Below, piece after piece: positions 17,650 through 25,968 of a DNA stretch of 64,000 nt. Below the pieces are notes generated by a model, which saw only the letters and a program-made list of their open reading frames with translations, had not been told where the DNA came from and ran no database searches. Position 1 is the stretch's first letter. Every line of letters begins with the position of its first letter. This DNA is from Pseudomonas sp. Marseille-Q3773 (GTDB lineage Bacteria; Pseudomonadota; Gammaproteobacteria; Pseudomonadales; Pseudomonadaceae). The stretch lies in contig NZ_OU745390.1 in NCBI RefSeq assembly GCF_916618955.1, positions 1,550,001 to 1,614,000 of the forward strand, written 5' to 3'. A program made the translations under genes and the position numbers.

Positions 17650-18506
17650 AAAGTCGGTTGTTCCTGCTTGGCCAATACCTGCTGCCTCATCATGCCCTGT
17701 CGAGGTTGACCGGTTATTTTGCGAAGTGCAGGGTGCCATGGTTCAAGAACCAGGTCATTCGCTGCTTCATCAGGTGGTTTGACGTAGACATGCGTGCCGC
17801 TATTGGCGATGGCCCCGAGGATTATGAACATTTTGACGCGTTCTTCACCCGGCCGCTGAAATCCGGGGCAAGGCCGCTGCAAGGAGGAGACGGCAGCGTG
17901 ATCAGCCCGGCCGATGGAGTAATCAGCCAGATTGGCGCGATCGACGGGGACCGCTTGTTCCAGGCTAAAGGACACACCTACACCCTTGGCCAACTTCTGG
18001 GGGGTAACGCTGCTCTGGCAGGCCTTTTCCAGGACGGGCGGTTCGTCACCATCTACCTGTCACCGCGAGACTACCACCGCGTCCACATGCCGCTGACAGG
18101 AACGCTGCGAACCATGATTCACGTACCGGGAAAGCTGTTCTCGGTGAACCCTCTTACGGTATCGAAAGTCCCGAACCTGTTTGCCCGCAATGAACGCGTC
18201 ATTTGTGTGTTTGATACACACGCTGGCCCGATGGCCGTCGTGCTTGTAGGTGCCATGATCGTGGCATCGATCACTACAGTATGGGCAGGATCCATACAGT
18301 CGTCGGGTAGCGATGTGACCACCGTTCACTACGAAACAGGCAAAAATGCGCTCAAGCTGGCACGCGGTGTCGAACTGGGACGCTTTGGTCTTGGCTCCAC
18401 CGTGATCGTGGTTTTCGGCGCAAGGGCTATCGACTGGATTGCATCGACGGTCGAAAGTCAGCCACTGCGTGTAGGTGAACAGCTAGGGCTGGTCGTCAGT
18501 GGTTGA
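17646..18506 (+). CDS. psd: Phosphatidylserine decarboxylase, second-locus type
   Basis: A 286-residue protein, the usual length for bacterial Psd. The GTG start at 17646 overlaps the GMC stop by four bases (GTGA). It keeps the charge-relay Asp in SPADGVISQIG, the His in PRDYHRVHMPL, and the LGST self-cleavage site with Ser251 that becomes the pyruvoyl group, so it should be active. Psd makes phosphatidylethanolamine from phosphatidylserine at the inner membrane. Pseudomonads normally carry psd elsewhere, so its translational coupling to two oxidoreductases is unusual and suggests a pathway-specific paralogue. Confidence 0.9.
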   Translation: MKSRLFLLGQYLLPHHALSRLTGYFAKCRVPWFKNQVIRCFIRWFDVDMRAAIGDGPEDYEHFDAFFTRPLKSGARPLQGGDGSVISPADGVISQIGAIDGDRLFQAKGHTYTLGQLLGGNAALAGLFQDGRFVTIYLSPRDYHRVHMPLTGTLRTMIHVPGKLFSVNPLTVSKVPNLFARNERVICVFDTHAGPMAVVLVGAMIVASITTVWAGSIQSSGSDVTTVHYETGKNALKLARGVELGRFGLGSTVIVVFGARAIDWIASTVESQPLRVGEQLGLVVSG

Positions 18507-18517
18507 TGCCTCATCAT

Positions 18518-18537
18518 GGCGCTGGTGTGCCAGCGCC
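18518..18537. terminator. Stem-loop at end of the GMC-psd operon
   Basis: GGCGCTGG, loop TGTG, CCAGCGCC: a perfect 8-bp stem 11 bases after the psd stop and between convergent genes. No U-tract follows. It is a likely transcript end or RNA-stabilising structure. Confidence 0.5.
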
Positions 18538-18580
18538 TCGTTGGTCCGTTACCGGCACGTAGCCAACGCTTCGGTCGGCA

Positions 18581-19351
18581 TCAGCGAATGTAGCTGCCGC
18601 CGTTAACGTCCAGCGTCGCCCCGTTCAACGAAGCCTGAGACGGCCGCATGACGAATGCCACGAGCTCGGCGATTTCTGCCGGGGCGGCCATGCGTCCAAT
18701 TGGGATATCGCTCACTGCCGCAGCTTCGCCGTGCTGAGCGACAAACTGCTCGGCCATCTCGGTACGCACCCATCCTGGCGCAATGGCTACAGCCACGATC
18801 CCCTGATCAGCGACGCTGCGGGCCAGGGATTTGGTGAGATTGATCAGCGCAGCCTTGCTGGAACCGTAAGGCAATGCGTCGGCGGCATAGCCCCGCTGGG
18901 CTGCCCGGCTGGCCATGTTGATGATACGGCCGCCGCCTTGGGCACGGAAATGGGCCACCGCTTCACGACACAGGTCCGCAGCAGCGAAGAAATTGATCTG
19001 GAACTCCCGGCGCCAGGCAGCACGCCATTGGGTGTGATCGGCGGACATCGGGACTTCCGTACGAATCCCGGCATTGTTGACCAGACCATGAATGCGACCG
19101 CCAGCCAGTTCCAGAGCCTTCTGCCAAAGTTGTTCCGGTCCGCTTTCATCGCTGAGGTCACCCTGGACAATCCAGCCTTGACCCTGCACGCCATCAAGCA
19201 CACGCTGCGCGCCGACTGCATCACGACTGAAATGGATCAGCACGCGGGCTCCCTCCGCCACCAGTCGTTCAACGACTGCTGCGCCGATGCCTCCCGTGGC
19301 GCCAGTGACCAGAACAGTCTGTCCCGCTAACGGGTGTGCAGTATTACTCAT
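18581..19351 (-). CDS. SDR-family oxidoreductase
   Basis: A 256-residue short-chain dehydrogenase. The start at 19351 (MSNTAHPLAGQTVLVTG) follows GGTGGA and puts the cofactor loop TGATGGIG at about residues 16-23. NNAG, the catalytic serine in INMASRAAQ and the YGSSK active site (Tyr-x-x-x-Lys) are intact, and the C terminus ends in DVNGGSYIR. It reduces or oxidises a carbonyl/hydroxyl with NAD(P)H. It stands 68 bp downstream of the orphan binding protein gene on the same strand; the order binding protein then SDR suggests co-transcription. Substrate not determinable. Confidence 0.87.
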   Translation of the reverse strand: MSNTAHPLAGQTVLVTGATGGIGAAVVERLVAEGARVLIHFSRDAVGAQRVLDGVQGQGWIVQGDLSDESGPEQLWQKALELAGGRIHGLVNNAGIRTEVPMSADHTQWRAAWRREFQINFFAAADLCREAVAHFRAQGGGRIINMASRAAQRGYAADALPYGSSKAALINLTKSLARSVADQGIVAVAIAPGWVRTEMAEQFVAQHGEAAAVSDIPIGRMAAPAEIAELVAFVMRPSQASLNGATLDVNGGSYIR

Positions 19352-19419
19352 GGGTATCCACCGTGTTGTAGGCAATGAAGGCCCGCCACCCACTACCAAG
19401 GCAGCAGGCCGTGATCACA

Positions 19420-20256
19420 TTATTTCGCTTCCGCGTTCGCAGCAGCCGAAGCCTTGTCGACCAGACGCTGGATTTCCCCTGTCTCGCGACGTTGCTGCAG
19501 GTAGATGTTCAGGACCTGCAGGTCTGCGGGGGATATGTCTCGGCGCACACCGAAGGAAACGCCCTGCTTGGCCAGTGCTGGTTTGGGAAGGATTTCACGC
19601 GTCCAGCCCGGGTTGGCGACCGCGAACAGATGGTTGGTATCGCTGGCGTCGACCAGCACATCGGCGCGCTTGGACATTACCGCCAGGCGTACTTCATCCA
19701 TGCCCGGCAAGCGCATGATCTTGCCGTTCTTGATCACCGATGAAATCGCCTTGTCCTGAGCCGTGCCTGACATTACTGCAAAGGTGACGTCCGGCTTATC
19801 CAGCGCAGAGATATCGTCCTTGACGTCGCTGACCTTGGGGTTCTCCTTGTTGACCAACAGCGAAACCTGATAGTCAGTGGCCGGCACGCTGAAGGCCACT
19901 GCCAGCGCCCGCTCCGGGGTCTGGTTGAGCGCCATGGCCATATCCCACTTGTTACTTTGCAGGCCGGCGACCAGGTTATCCCAGTTGGTATCCACGAACG
20001 AAACTTTCACCTTGAGTACCTTTTCGCCAAAGTCCTTGCACAGGTCGACAAAGTAACCGCTGTACTCACCTGTCTTGGCGTCTCGCATCACATAAGGCGC
20101 CGCCACGGCGGCCCCGCACCGGAGCTCGCCTGCCTTCTGGATATCCTTCCAGACCGAGGCTTCTTCTGCTTGTGCGCAGGCCTGCGCCAACAGGGCTGCA
20201 CAAAAAGACGCACCCACGACAATTGCTTTGAGGGACGAGCGAATAGGAAGAACCAT
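19420..20256 (-). CDS. Orphan amino-acid-type periplasmic binding protein
   Basis: A 278-residue substrate-binding protein. The ATG at 20256 with TGAGG upstream gives a signal peptide (MVLPIRSSLKAIVVGASFCA, ending near AQA-EE). The mature part has LRCGAAVAAPYVMRD, GYFVDLCKDFGEKVLK, VAFSVPATDYQVSLLVN and SKRADVLVDASDTNH, the pattern of polar amino-acid (family 3) binding proteins. No permease or ATPase adjoins it. It is a clear paralogue of the binding protein at 30123-30953, so it may deliver another ligand to that transporter. Confidence 0.88.
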   Translation of the reverse strand: MVLPIRSSLKAIVVGASFCAALLAQACAQAEEASVWKDIQKAGELRCGAAVAAPYVMRDAKTGEYSGYFVDLCKDFGEKVLKVKVSFVDTNWDNLVAGLQSNKWDMAMALNQTPERALAVAFSVPATDYQVSLLVNKENPKVSDVKDDISALDKPDVTFAVMSGTAQDKAISSVIKNGKIMRLPGMDEVRLAVMSKRADVLVDASDTNHLFAVANPGWTREILPKPALAKQGVSFGVRRDISPADLQVLNIYLQQRRETGEIQRLVDKASAAANAEAK

Positions 20257-20523
20257 TTTTAGCCTCACTGAATAATCTTTGTTGTTCTGGCAGGTAAGGA
20301 ACGGCACGGAATGCATGCGATTTTGTGTGCATGGCTGCATTCACATTAAAAAGGAACTTCGTGGCTGTCAACACTGAGATCACCGCAAATATTTCGGAAT
20401 AGAGCGGATAAAAACTTTCAATATTGCGCAATAAAAATCGTACCTAAAGGTGAGTAGAAACAGATTTAACTCACCCTAAGTTCGGCACAAGCTTTGTATA
20501 TCGAATCGATTGGAGAATCAGCA

Positions 20524-21036
20524 ATGAGCCTCACAGATGATCTGGTGCGCTTGAAACACCAGGAAGAAACGCTGCAATTCACGCGGTTCGATGAGACGAC
20601 CGCCTGGCAGTTGGGCGCGTACCTGCATCGCCACGCTTGCGAGCGATCACTACCATTGATCGTGGATGTCCGGCGCTTCGATAGACCGCTGTTTCTTGCC
20701 ACCACCCCCGGCGTCACCTCCGATAGCGTTGAATGGATCAGAAGAAAATCCAACACCGTTCAGCGCTTCCTGCGCAGTTCCTATCGGCTCAAATACCAGC
20801 TGGCGCTTGAGAAACAAGACATTACCCAGCGCTACTTTCTATCCCCTGCGGACTATGCAAGTGCCGGTGGCGGGTTCCCGATCAGCATTCGAGGCACCGG
20901 CGTGATCGGTTCGGTCAGTGTCTCCGGTTTGCCCGAACGAGCTGACCATCAGCTGATTGTGGAGGCGCTCTGCGCACTGCTGGGGCACGATCCGATCCCC
21001 CTCATGCTCGGCGAGGCATGCCCTTTCTCAGGATGA
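20524..21036 (+). CDS. UPF0303/GlcG-HbpS-like heme-degrading-domain protein
   Basis: A 170-residue cytoplasmic protein. The ATG at 20524 has GGAG upstream. The mixed alpha/beta fold of the HbpS/GlcG family is indicated by LPLIVDVRRFDRPLFLA, WIRRKSNTVQRF and a C-terminal GGGFPISIRGTGVIGSVSVSG, which is the family's most conserved segment. UPF0303 proteins are of unknown function, often found in small-molecule catabolic clusters. It is divergent from the orphan binding protein gene across 267 bp and points toward the Lrp gene. No further role can be claimed. Confidence 0.8.
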   Translation: MSLTDDLVRLKHQEETLQFTRFDETTAWQLGAYLHRHACERSLPLIVDVRRFDRPLFLATTPGVTSDSVEWIRRKSNTVQRFLRSSYRLKYQLALEKQDITQRYFLSPADYASAGGGFPISIRGTGVIGSVSVSGLPERADHQLIVEALCALLGHDPIPLMLGEACPFSG

Positions 21037-21117
21037 TCCACGGGCACGCAGGGTTAAATGCTGACCAATGCCAGTACCGGGCGAGGCGACGAGCGTTGCC
21101 TGCGTCGCATTCCATGC

Positions 21118-21588
21118 TCAGTCTTCCGGATCGGTCGGCACAGCCAACCCGGTTTTGACATTGCTCATTGACACCAATGTCTTGAAGCGCTTGACGTTGT
21201 TGTTCTGAAAAAAAAGCGCCCTGGTCAATTGCGTGTACTGCTCCATGTTCTTGACCAGCATGATCAATACGAAATCACACTCCCCTGCCACGTAGTAGCA
21301 CTGTTGAACCTGTGGACACGCCATGAACGTCTTTTTCATTTCGTCCAGTAGTTCCAACCGCTCACTTTCTACCTCAACCTCGGTGATGACCGTCAGCATG
21401 TAACCCAGGCTCGCCGGATTCACCTGTGCCACCGTGCGCTGAATGACCCCTTCGCTGCCCAATTTCTTCAAGCGCCGATTGACCGCCGCCGACGACAGGT
21501 TCACCTGCTCGCCAAGATCAATCTGCGATGTAGTTGCATCGCGCTGGACGACCTCCAGCAGGGCACGGTCAAACGAATCAAGGCTCAT
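21118..21588 (-). CDS. Lrp/AsnC-family transcriptional regulator
   Basis: A 156-residue regulator. The start at 21588 (MSLDSFDRALLEVVQRD) matches the conserved beginning of Lrp proteins. The helix-turn-helix is QIDLGEQVNLSSAAVNRR followed by LKKLGSEGVIQ, and the RAM ligand-binding domain follows (CYYVAGECDFVLIML, the typical VTG/AGDxD segment). Lrp-type regulators sense amino acids. It is divergent from the hydrolase/diaminopropionate lyase operon across 169 bp and is the natural candidate to control it, with an amino acid of that pathway as ligand. Confidence 0.9.
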   Translation of the reverse strand: MSLDSFDRALLEVVQRDATTSQIDLGEQVNLSSAAVNRRLKKLGSEGVIQRTVAQVNPASLGYMLTVITEVEVESERLELLDEMKKTFMACPQVQQCYYVAGECDFVLIMLVKNMEQYTQLTRALFFQNNNVKRFKTLVSMSNVKTGLAVPTDPED

Positions 21589-21757
21589 GGTCAGCTCGTA
21601 ATGGATCGCTTGGTTTAAACGCTCAAACGCAATAAAACTACGCAATCCGGCTCAAAATCAAGCTTTCTTGCACTTCGAAAGGAATATCATTTTTGCTATA
21701 ACCCCAGAACAACAACGCGAAGGAGCGGCATCCGCCCTTCGCACTGCGGAGATGACG

Positions 21758-23011
21758 ATGAGCAATGTGCCTGGCTTGCAATTGAATGGTGCGAAGTTTC
21801 TGCAGCAAATAAAGACCTTGGCCGATATCGGTGTTGACCTGACCCATGGCGGCAGGACGCGTATCGCGCTCAGCGATGCGGAAAAAGCTGGCCGTGATCA
21901 ATTGGTGGCCTGGATGCGCGAGCTTGAACTGGACATCCAGGTTGATCGTGTCGGCAATATTTTCGGTTCGCTGCGCAGCGCAGGTGACACCGGACATGAA
22001 CGCCCCTTCATGATGGGCTCGCACATCGACACGGTTACCAACGCCGGAGCCCTGGACGGTTGCTACGGCGTGCTGGCTGGGCTGGCCGTACAGCGTGCAT
22101 ACCGTGAGGCAGGCGTGTTGCCAACGCGCACCATCACCGTGGGCGCCTTTACCAATGAAGAAGGCGTGCGCTACCAACCGGACATGATGGGCTCGCTGGT
22201 CTATGCCGGCGGCTTGAGCGTCGAAGATGCCCTGAACACCGTAGGCACCGACGGCAGCCGCCTGGGTGATGAGCTTGCCCGCATCGGCTATGCCGGCGAG
22301 CTGGAGCCGGGCACCATGGTGCCCCACGAATACCTGGAGCTGCACATCGAACAAGGCCCCATCCTGGAGGCGGAAAACACCTTGATCGGGGTGGTGGAAA
22401 ATCTGCAGGGCATTTCCTGGCAACAGGTGACCGTAAAAGGCAATGCCAACCACGCGGGGACTACCCCTACCCGCCTGCGTCGCGATGCTGGCTATGTGGC
22501 GTGCGCCATCACCACCGAGTTGCGGCAGCTCGCTAAAAGCAGCGGTACCACGCTTGCGACCATCGGTTGCATGACCTTCGAGCCCAATGTGATCAACGTT
22601 ATCCCGCGTCGTGCCAGCTTCACTGTCGACCTCAGGGACCCAGACGAAAGCAAACTGCTGAAAGCTGAACAACAGCTCGCCGCGCGACTTGCAGAAATTG
22701 CCGAAGAAGAAGGCGTGTCGATTGAAACCGAGCAACTGGTGCGATTCCAGCCTGTGACATTTGACCCCTCCCTGGCAAATGCTATCGAAGACTCTGCCCG
22801 ACGCTTTGGCTTCAGCCACCGCCGCATGACTTCGGGCGCAGGCCACGATGCGCAGATGATCGCCCGAATTGCCCCTGCCGCAATGATCTTCGTGCCCAGC
22901 CGTGGGGGCATCAGCCACAACCCCCGCGAACATACTGATGACGACCAACTACTCAACGGTGCGCAAGTGCTGCTGGATGTCGTCCAAGGGCGCCTGAACA
23001 CGCCCCACTGA
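21758..23011 (+). CDS. M20-type Zn hydrolase, N-carbamoyl amino acid hydrolase (HyuC/AmaB) family
   Basis: A 417-residue amidohydrolase. GGAG at 21748-21751 fits the ATG at 21758 with six bases spacing. Binuclear metal ligands are visible: His89 (GSHIDTV), Asp100 (GALDGCYG), Glu-Glu in FTNEEGVRY, His in LHIEQGPILE and His in ISHNPREHT. The family cleaves N-carbamoyl amino acids, beta-ureidopropionate, ureidoglycolate or allantoate. Here it is followed 75 bp downstream by diaminopropionate ammonia-lyase, so a carbamoyl- or acyl-diaminopropionate is a plausible substrate (inference). Lrp regulator divergent upstream. Confidence 0.88.
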   Translation: MSNVPGLQLNGAKFLQQIKTLADIGVDLTHGGRTRIALSDAEKAGRDQLVAWMRELELDIQVDRVGNIFGSLRSAGDTGHERPFMMGSHIDTVTNAGALDGCYGVLAGLAVQRAYREAGVLPTRTITVGAFTNEEGVRYQPDMMGSLVYAGGLSVEDALNTVGTDGSRLGDELARIGYAGELEPGTMVPHEYLELHIEQGPILEAENTLIGVVENLQGISWQQVTVKGNANHAGTTPTRLRRDAGYVACAITTELRQLAKSSGTTLATIGCMTFEPNVINVIPRRASFTVDLRDPDESKLLKAEQQLAARLAEIAEEEGVSIETEQLVRFQPVTFDPSLANAIEDSARRFGFSHRRMTSGAGHDAQMIARIAPAAMIFVPSRGGISHNPREHTDDDQLLNGAQVLLDVVQGRLNTPH

Positions 23012-23031
23012 TCTCCCCTACCCAAATGTGC

Positions 23032-23051
23032 CCGCCGGTGATTACCGGCGG
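23032..23051. promoter_or_regulatory. Intercistronic stem-loop
   Basis: CCGCCGGT, loop GATT, ACCGGCGG: perfect 8-bp stem between the hydrolase and the lyase genes, without a U-tract. It may protect the upstream message or reduce read-through. Confidence 0.45.
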
Positions 23052-23086
23052 CAGTGGCCCCACTTTGCCTGCTATTGGAGTCCGAA

Positions 23087-24313
23087 ATGCTGTTAGCGAA
23101 CCCGAACGTAACCCGCCAACCCTACCCTGATGATCTCAAGCGGATCATGAGCATCGCCAGTGCCAACGAAAGTCGCCAGTGGCTTCGCCAGTGGTCGAGC
23201 ATCAATGCCAATGGCACACCGCTGTATAACCTGCCAAGCCTTGCCAGTGAACTGGGCGTAGCCGAGGTACTGGTCAAAGATGAATCGGTACGTTCGCGAC
23301 TGGGTAGTTTCAAGGCGCTCGGTGCCCCGATCGCCTTGGTGCGCCTGATCATGCGCACCTTTGCCGAGCGCCAGTTCAAGGCTGCAGACCTGTTTACCGG
23401 CAAGCATGCAACTGAACTGGCAACCTTCACTGTCATTAGCGCTACCGATGGCAACCACGGTCGTGCACTGGCTGCCGCAGCCCAGAGTATTGGCTGCCGC
23501 TGCGTGATCGTGCTGCATGCCAACGTCAGCGTCGAGCGTGAGACCGCCATCGCTGCCTATAGCGCACAAATCGTGCGCATCACTGGCAACTATGACGAAT
23601 CTGTCGAGGAAGCGGCCAGCCTGGCAGAGCGCAACAGCTGGCTGGTCGTATCTGACACCTCGTACGAGGGCTATCAGGATATCCCCAGAGATGTCATGCA
23701 AGGCTACGCCACCATTCCTGCTGAAATCATTGAAGACCTGCAAGCTGAGAGCGCACTACGCCCGCCGTTTACCCATGTATTTCTGCAAGGCGGCGTGGGC
23801 GGTCTGGCAGCAGGGATTTCCAGCTACCTGTGGGAGCGCTTCGCTGAGCAACGCCCTACCTTCATCGTTGTTGAGCCGGCGCAAGCCGACTGCCTCTATC
23901 AAAGCGCAAAGTCCGGCAAAGCAGCCAAGGCAACCGGCTCGGTGGATTCCGTCATGGCGGGCCTAGCCTGTGGTGAAACCTCTCCTCTGGCGTGGCAGTT
24001 CCTGCAGCCGTGCGTTGACTTCTTCATGACCATCGAGGATGACGAAGCCGTGACGTCAATGAAGCGATTGGCTCAAGGCAGCCAGCACGACATTCCGCTG
24101 GTAGCGGGTGAGTCCGCAGTAGCAGGCCTCTCAGCCCTGACCCGGCTGATGCAATCCCCCAGCTTGGCTGCGGACGTCGGACTAAACGGGCAATCGCGCG
24201 TGCTGCTGATCAGTACCGAGGGTGCAACAGCGCCGGGCGTTTACCAAGAACTGGTGGGCGAATCGAGCGACTCGGTACGTAAGCGCCAGGTGGACTGGCT
24301 TTTCCGCACCTGA
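23087..24313 (+). CDS. dpaL: Diaminopropionate ammonia-lyase
   Basis: A 408-residue fold-type II PLP enzyme; the usual length of the family is about 400. ATG at 23087 with GGAG seven bases upstream. The Schiff-base Lys76 lies in RLGSFKALGAP, the phosphate-binding and glycine loops in ATDGNHGRALA and QGGVGGLAAG, and MAGLACGE near residue 290 is characteristic of YgeX-like enzymes. They convert 2,3-diaminopropionate (both isomers in studied cases) to pyruvate and two ammonia. Together with the preceding hydrolase it could degrade a ureido- or acyl-derivative of diaminopropionate. Confidence 0.9.
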   Translation: MLLANPNVTRQPYPDDLKRIMSIASANESRQWLRQWSSINANGTPLYNLPSLASELGVAEVLVKDESVRSRLGSFKALGAPIALVRLIMRTFAERQFKAADLFTGKHATELATFTVISATDGNHGRALAAAAQSIGCRCVIVLHANVSVERETAIAAYSAQIVRITGNYDESVEEAASLAERNSWLVVSDTSYEGYQDIPRDVMQGYATIPAEIIEDLQAESALRPPFTHVFLQGGVGGLAAGISSYLWERFAEQRPTFIVVEPAQADCLYQSAKSGKAAKATGSVDSVMAGLACGETSPLAWQFLQPCVDFFMTIEDDEAVTSMKRLAQGSQHDIPLVAGESAVAGLSALTRLMQSPSLAADVGLNGQSRVLLISTEGATAPGVYQELVGESSDSVRKRQVDWLFRT

Positions 24314-24339
24314 TCGCTGCCCTTTGGCTTTTTTTCAGG

Positions 24340-24368
24340 AAAAAAATGCCGCCCAGCGTGGGGCGGCA
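24340..24368 (-). terminator. Rho-independent terminator for the leftward beta-alanine operon
   Basis: In leftward RNA a stem TGCCGCC/GGCGGCA (24362-24368 with 24347-24353) is followed by seven U (24340-24346). It lies about 180 bp beyond the stop codon of the class III aminotransferase gene at 24545, and also sits just after the end of the convergent lyase gene. Confidence 0.8.
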
Positions 24369-24544
24369 AATGTCTCAGGCGCTAACCTTCGACAAGGGTG
24401 AGAAGCTGCAATCCATGAAAGTTGCAACCAACCGCAGTGACCTCTGCGGGTAAGAGCGACAGCGCCGTGATACTTCTTCGTCAGAACAGTCGGCCGAAAC
24501 TGCCACTCGAACTCAATCCATCCCAGGCGCCCGGTGTACAACCT

Positions 24545-25849
24545 TCAGCCGAGCACGGAACCGATGACTTCGTCCAGGATGGCGATACCGGCCTCGACTT
24601 CTTCAGCCCTGATGATGCACGGCGGCGCCACGTGGATACGGTTTTCGACCACGAACGGCAGCAGACCGCCCTCCATCAGCTTGTTCTTGAGGGCCAGCAT
24701 GGTCTGGGCAGGCAATGGCGCACGGGTCGTCTTGTCGCTGACGAATTCCAGCGCCCAGAACACGCCCGCCCCGCGAACCTCGCCGATGGCCGAGTGGCGC
24801 TGCTGCAGTTCACGCAGACGTGGGCCCAGCTGCTTCTCGCCGATTTCCTGGGCGTTCTCCACTACCCGGTCCTTGCGCATGGTGTCGATCGAGGCGACGA
24901 TCGAGGCCATGGCCAGCGGGTGACCGGAGTAAGTCAGGCCGCCCGGGAAAAAGTGGGTGTCGAAGTAGCTGCTCAGTTGCTCTGATATCACCACCCCACC
25001 GACAGGTACATAACCGGAGTTGACCCCTTTGGCGAAGGTGATCAGGTCCGGCACCACACCGTAATGCTCAAAAGCGAACCACTTGCCGGTGCGGCCGAAG
25101 CCAGCCATCACTTCGTCGAGAATCAGCATGATGCCGAACTCGTTGGCCAACTCGCGCACCCCCTTCATATAGGCAGCCGGGGTCACCAGCACACCCGCAG
25201 TCCCTGGGAGGCTCTCAAGGAGAATGGCGGCGACCGAGTTCGCACCTTCGCATTCGATCACGCGACGCAGGTGACGCAGGGCGCGCTCGGTTTCTTCAGC
25301 CTCGGTCTGGGCGTTGAACTCGCTGCGATACAGATACGGGGTGAAGAAGTGCACATGGCCACGGGCATACTCGTTCGGCACGCGACGCGGGTCGCCGGTG
25401 GCGACGATTGCCGAGCCAGTGTTGCCGTGATAGGACCGGTAGGACGACAGTACCTTGTCACGGCCCGTGAACAGCCGCGCCATACGGATCGCGTTTTCGT
25501 TGGCATCGGCGCCGCCGTTGGTGAAGAAGACTTTCCTGAACCCTGCCGGAGCCTGCTCGATGATGCGCTTGGCGGCTTCGCCGCGCATCAGGTTGGCGGT
25601 TGCCGGGGCGATGGTGGTCAGCGCGCCGGCTTGTTCCTGGATGGCCTTGATCACCGCTGGATGCTGATGACCCAGGTTGGTGTTGATCAGTTGGCTGGAA
25701 AAATCCAGGTAACGCTTGCCGTCATAATCCCAGACTGTGCTGCCCTCGCCGCCTGCGATCACCAGAGGATTGAGTGTTCCTTGGGTAGACCACGAGTGGA
25801 ACACGTACTCGCGGTCGAGATCTTTCACGTATTGGTTGGTAATCGCCAT
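24545..25849 (-). CDS. Class III PLP aminotransferase (third gene of the bau operon)
   Basis: A 434-residue omega-aminotransferase-type enzyme. It has LDFSSQLINTNLGHQHP at the N terminus, TNGGADANENAIRMAR, SYRSYHGNTGSA, LILDEVMAGFGRTG (PLP Asp) and the Schiff-base lysine in LITFAKGVNSGYVPVG. It resembles taurine- and 4-aminobutyrate-type pyruvate transaminases. It follows mmsA by 119 bp on the same strand. BauA in the same operon has the same fold but is clearly a different subfamily, so this enzyme probably admits a second amine to the same semialdehyde route, for example taurine, GABA or beta-aminoisobutyrate; which one is not shown. Confidence 0.87.
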   Translation of the reverse strand: MAITNQYVKDLDREYVFHSWSTQGTLNPLVIAGGEGSTVWDYDGKRYLDFSSQLINTNLGHQHPAVIKAIQEQAGALTTIAPATANLMRGEAAKRIIEQAPAGFRKVFFTNGGADANENAIRMARLFTGRDKVLSSYRSYHGNTGSAIVATGDPRRVPNEYARGHVHFFTPYLYRSEFNAQTEAEETERALRHLRRVIECEGANSVAAILLESLPGTAGVLVTPAAYMKGVRELANEFGIMLILDEVMAGFGRTGKWFAFEHYGVVPDLITFAKGVNSGYVPVGGVVISEQLSSYFDTHFFPGGLTYSGHPLAMASIVASIDTMRKDRVVENAQEIGEKQLGPRLRELQQRHSAIGEVRGAGVFWALEFVSDKTTRAPLPAQTMLALKNKLMEGGLLPFVVENRIHVAPPCIIRAEEVEAGIAILDEVIGSVLG

Positions 25850-25968
25850 GATGCTTATCGACCTATCTATAAAGTGAGCTGAACGCGTGGAGGGTGACGA
25901 ACGCCTGCGCCATCGCGGTTCTCCGTCAGAACAGTGAATGGCGCAGGCATTCGAACCTGGGGCCTACC

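Noticed and set aside
16396..17739. 447-residue open frame antisense to the second GMC gene
   Set aside because: It has no family pattern and overlaps a gene with full FAD and GMC motifs.
24335..24541. 68-residue leftward open frame between the lyase and aminotransferase genes
   Set aside because: It includes the terminator stem of the bau operon, and no ribosome-binding site or family resemblance is seen.
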